The translations under genes were made by a program, and so were the position numbers. A stretch of 64,000 nt of DNA from contig SHYX01000020.1 of the NCBI GenBank assembly GCA_009692585.1, positions 20,561-84,560 on the forward strand. Direction: 5' to 3'. Numbering within the stretch: position 1 is the first letter of the stretch; each line of letters opens with the position of its first letter. The notes beneath the pieces are model-generated. The model saw only the letters and a list, made by a program, of their open reading frames with translations. It was not told the DNA's origin and searched no databases. Below are positions 8,413-16,838 of this stretch, piece by piece. The DNA comes from Myxococcales bacterium (GTDB lineage Bacteria > Myxococcota > UBA796 > SXON01).

Positions 8413-9842
8413 GGCCAACTCCCGAGCGTGCGCCAGGGCGTCGTCGGCTCGCTCGACGTCGCGACCGTAGATGCAGGAGTATCCTGCTGAAAGGCCCACG
8501 CTGCCGCGATCGTGGCCAGAATCCGATTGTCGAGCTGGCGGTTGAGCGCGAAGGCTTCGAGCCAGCGGGTGTGGACCGCTCCGGCCGCGAAGGCCTCGGT
8601 CTGGAGCGCGGCCGCGAGCAGCCCGGCCGTGGTCGGTAGCCCCTCTATCTGCGCCTCCGCCAGCGCCCGCCCCAGGCGCGCCCGCGCCGTGTGCCGATCC
8701 GGGCCCCAGGCCATCAGCTTGGCCAGGAGCGAATCGTACGCGGCGGGGACGTCACTCCCGCTCTCGACCCCAGGGTCGACCCGCAGTCCCGGACCGACGG
8801 GCCACACCACTCGGCCGAGGCGGCCGGGGCAGGGGAGGAAGCCGCCGTCCTCCGCGCAGATGCGGGCCTCGATCGCATGGCCGCGGGGTGGCGGGACGAT
8901 CGGGACCGGTTCGCCCATCGCCAGGCGAAATTGCTCTACGACCAGGTCGAGTCCGGTTACCAGTTCGGTGACACCGTGTTCGACCTGGATGCGGGTGTTC
9001 ATCTCCAGGAACCAGAAGTTGCCGTCCGGAGCGAGTAGGAACTCGACGGTGCCGGCGCCCACGTAGCCGACGGCGAGCGACGCGCGCACCGCAGCCTGCT
9101 CCATTGCGGCCAGGGTCGCCGACGGCAAGCCGGGCACCGGCGTCTCCTCGATCAGCTTCTGCCCACGGCGCTGCACCGAGCACTCCCGCGCGCCGACGGC
9201 GACGACCTTGCCATCCCGATCGCCGAGCACCTGTACCTCGATGTGCCGGGCCTGCTCTACGAGCCGCTCCGCGTACAACCGGCCATCGGCGAAGGCGGCC
9301 AGCGCCTCGGCCCTCGCGGCGGCGAGGGCGTCCGGCAGCTCGGCAGCGGCCCGGACCAGCCGCATCCCGCGCCCGCCGCCACCCGCGACGGCCTTGATGA
9401 GGAGCGGGAAGCCCAGCGCCGCCAGCGCGGCGGGGTCGTCGCTGTCCAGCCCGGGGACCACCGGCACCCCCACGGCGCCCATCGCGGCGCGGGCGGCCGT
9501 CTTGTCGGCCATCGTCGCGATCGCCGCCGGCGACGCGCCGATGAAGAGCAGGCCGGCCTCGCCGACGGCGCGCGAGAACGCCGCGCTCTCGGAGAGGAAT
9601 CCGTAGCCGGGGTGAATCGCGGTGGCGCCGGTGGCCGCCGCCGCGCCCAGCAGGGCGGCGACGTTGAGATAGCTCGCCGCGGGCTCGGCATCGCCGATGA
9701 ACGCGGCCTCGTCTGCCAGGCCCACGTGCACCGCGCCGCGGTCCGCCTCGCTGTACACCGCGACGGTGCTGAAACCCTGCTCCCGCGCGGCTCGCAGCAC
9801 CCGCACCGCGATTTCGCCGCGGTTGGCGACGAGGACCTTCAC
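8409..9842 (-). CDS. Biotin carboxylase subunit of an acyl-CoA carboxylase
   Basis: This 477-residue ATP-grasp enzyme carboxylates biotin with bicarbonate and ATP. It begins VKVLVANRGEIAVRVL, the standard N-terminus of AccC/PccA/PycA proteins. It also shows HPGYGFLSE, KAVAGGGGRGMR (glycine-rich ATP loop), the EYRHIEVQ-like HIEVQVLGD, CSVQRRGQKLIEE and LEMNTRIQVEH with the catalytic Glu/Asn/Arg set. The start is GTG 9842, overlapping the stop of the preceding surface-protein gene (GTGA). It overlaps the carrier gene by 4 bp downstream. A second, separate carboxylase/carrier pair is at 51364-53369. The carboxyltransferase partner is not in the window, so the acyl-CoA substrate cannot be told. 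Confidence 0.92.
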   Translation of the reverse strand: MKVLVANRGEIAVRVLRAAREQGFSTVAVYSEADRGAVHVGLADEAAFIGDAEPAASYLNVAALLGAAAATGATAIHPGYGFLSESAAFSRAVGEAGLLFIGASPAAIATMADKTAARAAMGAVGVPVVPGLDSDDPAALAALGFPLLIKAVAGGGGRGMRLVRAAAELPDALAAARAEALAAFADGRLYAERLVEQARHIEVQVLGDRDGKVVAVGARECSVQRRGQKLIEETPVPGLPSATLAAMEQAAVRASLAVGYVGAGTVEFLLAPDGNFWFLEMNTRIQVEHGVTELVTGLDLVVEQFRLAMGEPVPIVPPPRGHAIEARICAEDGGFLPCPGRLGRVVWPVGPGLRVDPGVESGSDVPAAYDSLLAKLMAWGPDRHTARARLGRALAEAQIEGLPTTAGLLAAALQTEAFAAGAVHTRWLEAFALNRQLDNRILATIAAAWAFQQDTPASTVATSSEPTTPWRTLGSWP

Positions 9843-10615
9843 CGGCGGCGCCGACCGACGATGACGAACCCGGCGCCCAGCGCTGCGGCCGTCGCCGCTC
9901 CGGGCGCCGCCGTCGCGCACCCGCAGGTGTTGGTGCTCTCGACGTCGACACAGCTGACGTCCCCAAGGAGCCAGGCGCCGTCGAGTTCGCGAGTCTGCGC
10001 CTGGACACACCAGCGCTCTGGGGCAGACGTGGGGTCGCGGGCGCTGTCCCACGAGGCGCTGTCGGAGAGGCCGGGGGCCCCGACCCGGGTGATCGCAGAC
10101 TCGGTGAGCGCGTCGGGCGGGCCGTCCGACCACTGCGCGATGAGGTCGCGGCCGCCCCCCCCGGAGTAGGTGACGGTGGCGTCCACGGTCAGGCGCGGCG
10201 GGCCGTCGGTCCAGGTGGCGGCCAACGACGTCACGGTCGGGACAATCCCCGCGGCCACCGTCATCGTCGACCCGGTGGTGAAGGTGATCTCGGCGCTGTC
10301 CGAGGCTCCCTCGCTCGTGAGCACCCAGGCGGTGTCCGCGGCCAGCGCCTCCGTCGGCACCAGCTCCCCCAGGCCGTCGGTGACGTCGGCGGTGGCGCTG
10401 GCGGTCTCGTCGCTCGTGCCCTTGTGGATGAGCTGCAGCGTCCGTTCGAGCGCGTCACAATCACCTGCGGTGTAGATGAATGCCGGCGAGACGTCCAGCG
10501 GGACGCCGACCGAGTCGGGTGCGGGGAGCGAAAATATTGGATCACCCTCCGTTCCACACCCCCCGCCGGTGTCGAAGCCCACGGCGGCCAATGCGGTGCG
10601 GCACAGGATCACCAT
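9839..10615 (-). CDS. Secreted protein with MYXO-CTERM-like C-terminal tail
   Basis: This protein of 258 residues has a predicted Ig-like or fibronectin-like beta-sandwich character (DVSPAFIYTAGDCDALERT, AADTAWVLTSEG, ITFTTGSTMTV). The last 30 residues form a sorting tail: a CGC pair, a small-residue hydrophobic helix (AAALGAGFVIVG) and a terminal RRRR. This is the arrangement of MYXO-CTERM signals that anchor proteins at the myxobacterial surface. The ATG at 10615 is chosen because upstream codons give a long arginine-rich extension. The N-terminus (VILCRTALAAVGF) may be a short signal sequence. Its stop overlaps the GTG of the biotin carboxylase, a surprising link between a surface protein and a metabolic enzyme. 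Confidence 0.7.
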   Translation of the reverse strand: MVILCRTALAAVGFDTGGGCGTEGDPIFSLPAPDSVGVPLDVSPAFIYTAGDCDALERTLQLIHKGTSDETASATADVTDGLGELVPTEALAADTAWVLTSEGASDSAEITFTTGSTMTVAAGIVPTVTSLAATWTDGPPRLTVDATVTYSGGGGRDLIAQWSDGPPDALTESAITRVGAPGLSDSASWDSARDPTSAPERWCVQAQTRELDGAWLLGDVSCVDVESTNTCGCATAAPGAATAAALGAGFVIVGRRRR

Positions 10616-10638
10616 GACCCGATCGTATCCCACCGGGG

Positions 10639-10650
10639 CATATTGGGTCC
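10639..10650 (+). promoter_or_regulatory. -10 element for a leaderless transcript
   Basis: CATATT at 10639-10644 precedes the ATG at 10651 by exactly 6 nt. It would drive the run of four propeller lipoprotein genes at 10651-14853. No ribosome binding site is visible before the first gene. Confidence 0.45.
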
Positions 10651-11631
10651 ATGCTGCTCCTCGCGCTCCTCGGCTGCCCCGGCGACACCGACACCGGCGA
10701 CCCCGCCCCCGAGCTCTCCGTCTGGCAGGACGTGGCCGACAACCTGCCCGGCTCCCTGCTCTCGGTCTGGGGGTCCACCGCCGACGACGTGTTCGTGGTG
10801 GGCGCCGACGCCGGCAGCGGGCCGATGGCGTTCCATCTTTCCGGGGGCTCGTGGGCACCGGTCCCGGGCCTGGACGCGGGAGACCTGTGGTGGGTGAGCG
10901 GCGACGACGCCGGGGTGTGGATGGCGGGTGCGGGCGGGCGGGTCTTTCACGGCGAGGCCGATGGCACGGGCCTTACGGGGGCGATCACCGATGCGTCGGT
11001 CACGCTGTACGGCGTCTGGGGGCCAGGGGATGGCACCGCCTGGGCGGTGGGCGGCAACCCCGAGGTGCCCGCGGACGCGGCACGGATGTTCCAGTACGAC
11101 GGCGCCGCCTGGGTCGACGTGGCGTTGCCGGTGGAGGCCGCGGCGCAGTTCGCGCTCTACAAGGTGTGGGGGGCGGCCGACGACGACGTCTGGGCGGTGG
11201 GGGCCAACGGCATCGCCATCCACTGGGATGGCCGCGTCTGGATCAACGTGCAGACCCTGAGCCTGGTGAACCTGTTCACCGTGCACGACGGCTATGCGGT
11301 CGGTGGCGACATCAGTGGGACCATTCTCCGGTCGGAGGGGGGCGGCACCACCTGGACCGACGAGTCACCCGAGTACGCCTTGCAGATCACCGGGGTGCAC
11401 GGCGGCGCCGCTCCCGTTGCCGTGGGCTCGCAGGGGAGCGTGTGGTTTCGGGAGCACGGAGCCTGGACCCCTGACCCTCGTGCCAAACCCACCTACCAGG
11501 ACCTGCATGCCGTATGGCGCGATCCAGACGGTGGCATCTGGGCGGTAGGAGGTCACATCTCATCCCTCCCCTTGATTCAGGGTGCGCTGGTATATAGCGG
11601 AGATGCTACAGTTCCGCCGGTGGAGGATTGA
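10651..11631 (+). CDS. Propeller-type lipoprotein
   Basis: This 326-residue lipoprotein has a short signal ending in LLGC, then a DTDTGD linker. The body consists of repeated units with a conserved VWGxxxDDVxxVG core (SVWGSTADDVFVVG, GVWGPGDGTAWAVG, KVWGAADDDVWAVG, AVWRDPDGGIWAVGG), predicted to be blades of a beta-propeller. No catalytic residues are recognised. It is the first of four consecutive exported propeller genes, and its TGA overlaps the ATG of the next (TGATG). The cluster looks like a set of cell-surface proteins made together. Confidence 0.8.
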   Translation: MLLLALLGCPGDTDTGDPAPELSVWQDVADNLPGSLLSVWGSTADDVFVVGADAGSGPMAFHLSGGSWAPVPGLDAGDLWWVSGDDAGVWMAGAGGRVFHGEADGTGLTGAITDASVTLYGVWGPGDGTAWAVGGNPEVPADAARMFQYDGAAWVDVALPVEAAAQFALYKVWGAADDDVWAVGANGIAIHWDGRVWINVQTLSLVNLFTVHDGYAVGGDISGTILRSEGGGTTWTDESPEYALQITGVHGGAAPVAVGSQGSVWFREHGAWTPDPRAKPTYQDLHAVWRDPDGGIWAVGGHISSLPLIQGALVYSGDATVPPVED

Positions 11632-12779
11632 TGTTGTTGGCAGCCCTGTTGCTCGCTTGCCCAGGCGAAACTGACACGGGGGACACCAGTGAAGAGCGGT
11701 GCGACGAGACCATCCCGGGCGACATCTGCACCTGGGCGGGAATGGCGCAGGCCGGGTACAACGGGGATGACATCGACCGCCGGGCGTCGTGGTTGTACTT
11801 CCCGATCGACGTGGAGTTCTCTCCCTATGGGCCTCCGGTGGTCCTGGACTGGAACAACCATCGCATCCGCATCGTCAACAATGACGCCACGTTCACCACG
11901 GTGATGGGGACGGAGTTCGTGGGGGACGGTCCCGCCGATCTGTCGGACCGCACCGCGCCGGGGGCGCCGGGGACCACCGTCAACCTGAACCACCCCACCG
12001 ATGTGATCTACCTGCCCGATGGCACGATGTGGAGCACCTCCTGGCATACCCACAAGCTGCGGGCGCTCGACCTCGGTACCGGGCTCGTCTACGTCTCGGC
12101 CGGCTCCGCGCCGGGCTTCGCGGGCGACAACGGTGAGGCGCTCTCGACCGCCTTGTTCAACCAACCCAAGGGGTCCGTCTACGACGAGGTCGATGGGACG
12201 ATCTACGTGGTGGACATGCGCAACGAACGTGTCCGCGCCGTGTTTCCGGACGCCACGATCCGGACGGTGGCCGGCACCGGCGAGCAGGGCTTCGGTGGGG
12301 ACGGCGGCCCGGCGCTGGCGGCGACGTTCGGGTTCCCCAAGAGCGCCAATCCGCGCCCCGGCGGCGCCATCGCCATCGACGGTCGGGTGCTCTACATCGC
12401 CGACACCGAGAACCATCGGATTCGAACGGTCGATCTCGACACCTGGCTCATCGCCACCATCGTCGGCACCGGCGAGCTCGGGTTCTCCGGCGATGGCGGC
12501 CTCGCGACGGCGGCGCAGCTCAATTACCCGCTGGACATCGAGGTGGAAGGCGGTGTGTTGTACATCGCCGACAGTGACAACAACCGCATCCGCGGGGTCG
12601 ACCTGGCCACCGGTGTCATCGACACTCTCGTCGGCAGCGGCGCGGTGGGCGATGCCGGCGACGGCGGCCCGGCGATCGAGGCGGAGCTCTTCGGCCCCAT
12701 GGGTATCGAGGTGGACGACACCGGCGCCATCTACGTCGCCGACTCCTACAATCATCGCATCCGCCGCGTGGCCCCATGA
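11631..12779 (+). CDS. NHL-repeat lipoprotein (copy 1)
   Basis: This 382-residue lipoprotein begins MLLAALLLAC with a GETDTGDTSE linker and a Cys-pair region (GDICTWAG). It then carries about six NHL repeats, recognised by NHRIR signatures (WNNHRIR, ENHRIRTV, DNNRIRG, YNHRIRR) and by GDGGPA turns between blades. The fold is a six-bladed propeller that usually binds protein or glycan ligands. The ATG at 11631 overlaps the previous stop. A TTG three bases earlier is possible but less likely. It is closely related to the next two genes, pointing to tandem duplication. Confidence 0.85.
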   Translation: MLLAALLLACPGETDTGDTSEERCDETIPGDICTWAGMAQAGYNGDDIDRRASWLYFPIDVEFSPYGPPVVLDWNNHRIRIVNNDATFTTVMGTEFVGDGPADLSDRTAPGAPGTTVNLNHPTDVIYLPDGTMWSTSWHTHKLRALDLGTGLVYVSAGSAPGFAGDNGEALSTALFNQPKGSVYDEVDGTIYVVDMRNERVRAVFPDATIRTVAGTGEQGFGGDGGPALAATFGFPKSANPRPGGAIAIDGRVLYIADTENHRIRTVDLDTWLIATIVGTGELGFSGDGGLATAAQLNYPLDIEVEGGVLYIADSDNNRIRGVDLATGVIDTLVGSGAVGDAGDGGPAIEAELFGPMGIEVDDTGAIYVADSYNHRIRRVAP

Positions 12780-13906
12780 TCTCGCTCCTCCTTCCGCTCC
12801 TCGTTGGCTGCCAGGGCGACACCGGGGACACCTCCGAAACCGGGCCGCTGGCGTGCGACCACGAGCCGGGCCACATCTGCACGTTCGCCGGGTATCAGGG
12901 CCTCGCGGCGCTGGGTCAGGACGACGTGCCTGCCAACGAGTCCTACCTATATCTCCCTCAGGACCTGGACTTCTCCCCGGCGGGCGATGCGTACCTCCTC
13001 GACTGGAACAACCACCGCATCCGCAAGATCGACGACCAGGAGATGATCTCGACGGTGGCCGGCAACGGCCTGCTCGGTGACGGGCCCGTCGGCGACGCGC
13101 GCCTGGCGTCGTTCAACCACCCCACCCAGCTCAGCTTCGCAGCGGACGGGACCCTGCTCCTCGCCGCCTGGCACAACAGCCGCATCGAGCGCATCGACCT
13201 CACCACCAACGTGCTCAGCTTCGTCGCCGGAACCGGCGCGCGCTCGTTCGCTGGCGACGATGGGGTCGCGACCGCTGGTGTGCTCGACCTGCCCTCGAGC
13301 GTCGTGGAGGGGCCAGACGGCACCCTCTACATCTCGGACAGCGGCAACCAGCGCATCCGGACCGTGACCACCGACGGGCTCATCCACACCTACGGTGGCG
13401 ACGGCACCGCGGGGTACGCCGGCGATGGGGGCGAGGTGGCGACGGCGCAGTTCAACAACCCCAATGGGCAGCAGGCGGCCCCCGCGGGTCGCCTCGCGTT
13501 GTCGGCGGACGGGATGCTCTACGTGGCGGACACGCTCAACCAGCGCATCCGGGTGATCGACCTGGCCGAGGGGACCATCGATACCTTCGCCGGAAACGGG
13601 ACGCCCGGCTTCGGCGGGGACGGCGGGCCGGCCACGGCGGCGATGCTTTTCTCCCCGGCCGACGTCGCGGTCGGCAACGAGGGCGAGGTCTACATCGCCG
13701 ACACCGAGAACTCCTGTGTCCGGGTGGTCCGCGACGGCACCATCAGCACCTTCGCCGGCATCGGTGCCGAACCGGACTACACGGGCGACAACGGCTCGGC
13801 GGCCTCGGCGCGCCTCAACAAGCCCTACGGTGTGGCGGTCGACGCGGTGGGAAACGTCTACATCGCCGACACCTACAACCACTCGATCCGAGCGGTTTGG
13901 CGCTGA
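12776..13906 (+). CDS. NHL-repeat lipoprotein (copy 2)
   Basis: This 376-residue paralogue of the preceding gene has a signal ending in LLVGC, a QGDTGDTSETG linker and the conserved region HICTFAGYQG. Six NHL blades follow (WNNHRIRK, WHNSRIER, GNQRIRTV, LNQRIRV, YNHSIRA). Aspartate-glycine turns such as FGGDGGPA recur between blades. The ATG overlaps the upstream TGA by 4 bp (ATGA). No enzymatic motif is visible. It is presumably exported to the outer membrane as part of the same surface set. Confidence 0.85.
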   Translation: MISLLLPLLVGCQGDTGDTSETGPLACDHEPGHICTFAGYQGLAALGQDDVPANESYLYLPQDLDFSPAGDAYLLDWNNHRIRKIDDQEMISTVAGNGLLGDGPVGDARLASFNHPTQLSFAADGTLLLAAWHNSRIERIDLTTNVLSFVAGTGARSFAGDDGVATAGVLDLPSSVVEGPDGTLYISDSGNQRIRTVTTDGLIHTYGGDGTAGYAGDGGEVATAQFNNPNGQQAAPAGRLALSADGMLYVADTLNQRIRVIDLAEGTIDTFAGNGTPGFGGDGGPATAAMLFSPADVAVGNEGEVYIADTENSCVRVVRDGTISTFAGIGAEPDYTGDNGSAASARLNKPYGVAVDAVGNVYIADTYNHSIRAVWR

Positions 13907-14853
13907 TCCTGCTGCTGCTCGGCTGCCCGGAGCCGGACTGCGGCCGGGGCGAGATCTGCACCGTCGTCGGTGACGGTTCGTCGGGGTGGAACGGGGAGGG
14001 GCTCCTTGCCCCGGATTCGTGGCTGTACCTGCCGACCGGGCTGGCTCTGGATCCGGATGGCCGCCCGTGCGTCGTCGACTTCAACAACTTTCGCGTCCGC
14101 TGCATCGATGCCGGTCGCCTGGTCACCGTGGCCGGCAACGGCCAGCACCTCTACAGTGAGCCTGGCGCCTTGCTCGCAGCGAGCCCCATCGAAAACCCCA
14201 TGGACATCGAGTGGTCGCCGGATGGCCGGCTCACCATCCTCCCGGTGCATGAGTCACGGGTCATCCGCGACGACGGCACCGGACGGGTCGAGCTGGTCGC
14301 GGGCACCGGGGACGAAGGCTTCGCGGGGGATGGAGGCCCGGCGGTGGACGCCAACTTCGGACAGCCGTGCGGCATCGCCTACGGCGCCGACGGGAGCCTG
14401 TGGATCGCCGACACCCAGAACGGGGCGGTCCGACGTGTCGGCGCCGACGGGATTATCGAGACCGTCCTGGACGATGTTCCCGGGGTCCAGCGCGTGCGGC
14501 CCGGGGCGGGAGACGAGATGCTGGTCGTGGATGCTTTTGCCGGGCGCGTGCTCGCGGTCGACGCCGAGGGCAGCCGCCGGGTGCTGGCGGAGGGGCTCTC
14601 CTACCCGTGGTCGGCTCGCTTGGGACCGGACGGGGCGCTCTACGTGGCCAACAGCGGCGCCCATGAGGTGCTCCGCATCGAGGACGGTCAGGCCGCGGCC
14701 ATCGTAGGCACCGGTGTGGCCGGCTTCTCCGGCGACGGCGGCCCGGCGGTGGACGCCACCCTGTCGTGGCCGAGCGACCTCCTTTTCCTGCCCGACGGGC
14801 GCATGCTCATCAGCGACATGCAGAACGGACGGGTCCGATCGGTGCAGTACTAG
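13897..14853 (+). CDS. NHL-repeat lipoprotein (copy 3)
   Basis: This 318-residue third paralogue of the cluster starts at TTG 13897, overlapping the upstream gene by 10 bp. The signal runs MALILLLLGC and is followed directly by the EICTVVGDGSSGWNG region shared with the other copies; the Asp/Thr linker is missing. NHL blades are more diverged than in copies 1 and 2 (FNNFRVRC, TQNGAVRRV, MQNGRVRSV). It is shorter by roughly one blade. It is the last gene of the cluster and is followed by a GC hairpin at 14867-14887. Confidence 0.8.
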   Translation: MALILLLLGCPEPDCGRGEICTVVGDGSSGWNGEGLLAPDSWLYLPTGLALDPDGRPCVVDFNNFRVRCIDAGRLVTVAGNGQHLYSEPGALLAASPIENPMDIEWSPDGRLTILPVHESRVIRDDGTGRVELVAGTGDEGFAGDGGPAVDANFGQPCGIAYGADGSLWIADTQNGAVRRVGADGIIETVLDDVPGVQRVRPGAGDEMLVVDAFAGRVLAVDAEGSRRVLAEGLSYPWSARLGPDGALYVANSGAHEVLRIEDGQAAAIVGTGVAGFSGDGGPAVDATLSWPSDLLFLPDGRMLISDMQNGRVRSVQY

Positions 14854-14866
14854 CGAGAATCGGGGG

Positions 14867-14887
14867 GAGAGGCCTCGCCGGCCTCTC
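14867..14887 (+). terminator. GC hairpin after the propeller cluster
   Basis: An 8-bp perfect stem (14867-14874 with 14880-14887) with a 5-nt loop TCGCC lies 14 nt after the last stop. There is no T-tract, as is common in GC-rich genomes. The gene on the other side (mreB) ends at 14941, so the hairpin could serve both directions. Its stem sequence resembles the hairpin inside the repeats at 16145 and 39924. Confidence 0.55.
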
Positions 14888-14940
14888 GCCGCCTGGGCGG
14901 TTCATCCGCTTGGGAGCCGCGGACCGCGGCATGGGTGACT

Positions 14941-16041
14941 CTACAGCGCAACCCGCTTGAGCAACTCGGGCCTCTCCAGGCATTCTCCGGCGCCCAGCAC
15001 CACGCAGCGCAGCGGGTCCTCCGCGATCACCACCGGCAGACCGGTCACGTCGCGGATCACGTCGTCCAGGTGGCGCAGCAGCGCGCCGCCGCCGGCCAGC
15101 ACCACGCCCTGGTCGATGATGTCGGCCGACAGCTCGGGCGGGGTCTGCTCCAGCGTGTGCCGGATGGCCTCGACGATCTGGGACACGCAGTCGGCGAGCG
15201 CTTCGGCGGTGTCCTCGCCGGTGACTTCGAACTGGCGCGGGGTGCCGGTGGCGAGATCGCGCCCCTTCACCACGATGCCGATCGGCTGGGGCGGAGGTGC
15301 GGCGCACCCGACGGCGAGCTTGATCTCCTCGGCGGTGCGCTCCCCGATGAGGCAGTTGTAGCGCCGCTTGACGTAGGCGGTGATCGCTTCGTCCATCGCG
15401 TCGCCCGCCACCCGAAGGGACTGGGTGATCGCCACGCCCCCGAGGGTGATCACCGCCACTTCGCTGGTGCCGCCCCCGATGTCGACGATCATCGAGCCGA
15501 TGGGCTCGCTGACCGGGAGACCGGCCCCGATCGCTGCGGCCATCGGTTCGGGAATGAGGAGCACCTCACGCGCGCCGGCCGATCGCGCCGACTCCTGTAC
15601 CGCGCGTTTTTCGACTTCGGTGATCCGGTAGGGGATGCACACGATCACCCGGGGATGCCCGAAGCTGCGCCGCCCCATTGCCTGCATCATGAAGTGCCGC
15701 AGCATCGCCTCGGTCACCTCGAAGTCGGCGATCACGCCGTCTTTCAGGGGCCGCACCGCGACGATGTTCCCGGGAGTGCGGCCCACCATGCGTTTGGCAT
15801 CGACCCCCACCGCGAGGACCTTGCCGAGGATGCCGCCCGGCCCCTTGGCCATCGCCACGACGCTCGGCTCGTCGACGACGAGCCCCCGACCGGTGGCGTA
15901 GACGAGGGTGTTGGCCGTTCCCAGGTCGATCGCGAGATCGCAGGAGAACAGACCGAAGGCGGACTCCAGCACAAACGCTCCGGAACTGGGCGCCGCGTAA
16001 CCGTTTGTGAGCCCGGCCGCCCCTACGGCGTAGTTCCCCAC
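14941..16041 (-). CDS. mreB: Rod-shape actin homologue MreB
   Basis: This 366-residue bacterial actin forms membrane-associated filaments that direct lateral wall synthesis. It shows the phosphate-1 motif DLAIDLGTANTLVY, the conserved PSVVAM, ECLLIPEPMAAAIGAGLP-type hinge (VLLIPEPMAAAIG), phosphate-2 VDIGGGTSEVAVI, and the adenosine motif VVLAGGGALLRHLD. The family is usually about 345 residues. The extra 20-25 residues at the N-terminus arise from GTG 16041, and an internal GTG (VLESAFGLFSCD) would give a standard length. mreC, mreD and rodA do not follow, so the gene stands apart from the usual operon. Confidence 0.93.
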   Translation of the reverse strand: MGNYAVGAAGLTNGYAAPSSGAFVLESAFGLFSCDLAIDLGTANTLVYATGRGLVVDEPSVVAMAKGPGGILGKVLAVGVDAKRMVGRTPGNIVAVRPLKDGVIADFEVTEAMLRHFMMQAMGRRSFGHPRVIVCIPYRITEVEKRAVQESARSAGAREVLLIPEPMAAAIGAGLPVSEPIGSMIVDIGGGTSEVAVITLGGVAITQSLRVAGDAMDEAITAYVKRRYNCLIGERTAEEIKLAVGCAAPPPQPIGIVVKGRDLATGTPRQFEVTGEDTAEALADCVSQIVEAIRHTLEQTPPELSADIIDQGVVLAGGGALLRHLDDVIRDVTGLPVVIAEDPLRCVVLGAGECLERPELLKRVAL

Positions 16042-16144
16042 GCCGCTCGCGGGTCGTCGCCCGGAGCCATGAAACGGCCGAGCGGCATGGGGGACCGCAG
16101 AGAGGGGGAGAGCGCCAAATCCCGGCGCGTTAGCAACGCGCTGG

Positions 16145-16253
16145 GCGCCGCAGGCCGGTAAGTGGAGCTTGGAGGGCGGAGGTCGGATACCCGAGTTGGT
16201 GGCGCGGTAGGGGGAGAGGGCGGCGAGCCATCTCCCCCCGTTTCAGGCTAGCG
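16145..16253 (+). repeat. Interspersed repeat, copy A
   Basis: This segment of about 109 bp is similar over its whole length to 39924-40017. Shared blocks are GCCGCAGGCCGG, an AAG...CTT mini-hairpin, GGCGGTAGGGG-like sequence, a hairpin with the loop GGCGA, and CCCCCGTTTC ending in TAGCG. The stem arms differ between copies but stay paired, which suggests selection for structure. On the minus strand the hairpin sits just after the stop of the gene at 16248 and could terminate it. Confidence 0.7.
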
Positions 16254-16718
16254 TTCGGCGCTCGCGTCCTTGGGAACGACCGTCTTGCCGATCTTCTCAG
16301 CGAGGCGGAAGGCCTCGATGGTGAGGGTATCGGTGTCCTCGGCGTAGAGGTACCGGCTGCCGTCGGTCTTGACCACCCACACCTGGTAGGGCACGGGCTT
16401 GGCGTGTCTGACATCCTCGACCGCCGAGATGTCCTTCCAATACACCCGATCCGTCGTCACGTCGTGGGGGGTCTTGGTCGTGAAGACCATGCTCTTGGTT
16501 TCGCGGTCGACGACGCTGGTGGTGACCTTCTGCTGCCCGTACATGAACGCGAAGATGGACGCCATCACGAACGAGGTGCCGACGCCGAGGAAAAGAAGAG
16601 TCCAAACTGGGCTCTTCTTCTTGGGCGCGACGTAGTGGAAGTCGTGGAAGCAGTGCTTGCAGAGGTTCGCGATCGCGGGGACCTCGGCGTTGCAGTTCGG
16701 GCAGATCTTGGTGGACAC
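16248..16718 (-). CDS. Zinc-ribbon membrane protein of unknown function
   Basis: This 156-residue protein begins with a zinc-ribbon (CPNCNAEVPAIANLCKHC, four cysteines as two CxxC pairs). A single transmembrane helix follows at about 38-62 (VWTLLFLGVGTSFVMASIFAFMY in two parts), then a C-terminal domain of about 90 residues rich in beta-strands. The C-terminal part (VYWKDISAVEDVRH, DGSRYLYAEDTDTL) looks like a small globular PH-like or membrane-associated fold, but I do not recognise it. A near-consensus sigma-70 promoter lies upstream, divergent from sppA. Confidence 0.6.
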   Translation of the reverse strand: MSTKICPNCNAEVPAIANLCKHCFHDFHYVAPKKKSPVWTLLFLGVGTSFVMASIFAFMYGQQKVTTSVVDRETKSMVFTTKTPHDVTTDRVYWKDISAVEDVRHAKPVPYQVWVVKTDGSRYLYAEDTDTLTIEAFRLAEKIGKTVVPKDASAER

Positions 16719-16753
16719 CCGCGCTCCGATGGGAAGGGTGGGTAAGGCGAGCT

Positions 16754-16782
16754 TTAGTAGAGGATCGGGGTTCCCCTGTCAA
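16754..16782 (-). promoter_or_regulatory. Sigma-70 type promoter
   Basis: On the minus strand TTGACA (16782-16777) and TACTAA (16759-16754) are separated by exactly 17 nt. This is close to the housekeeping consensus and would drive the gene at 16718-16248 with a leader of about 30 nt. Confidence 0.75.
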
Positions 16783-16799
16783 GCGGACACGGCGGCACG

Positions 16800-16828
16800 T
16801 TGACAGGGTTCTGTCCTCGTCGTACCGG
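16800..16828 (+). promoter_or_regulatory. Sigma-70 type promoter for sppA-like gene
   Basis: TTGACA at 16800-16805 is followed after 17 nt by TACCGG at 16823-16828. The ATG of the S49 peptidase is at 16839, so the leader would be only a few bases long. The two TTGACA boxes of this divergent pair lie 17 bp apart. Confidence 0.5.
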
Positions 16829-16838
16829 GGGGCCCCGC

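Noticed and set aside
7963..8499. Biotin carrier start at ATG 8499
   Set aside because: It would overlap the carboxylase gene by 91 bp; the GTGA junction at 8412 fits the pattern of the second pair.
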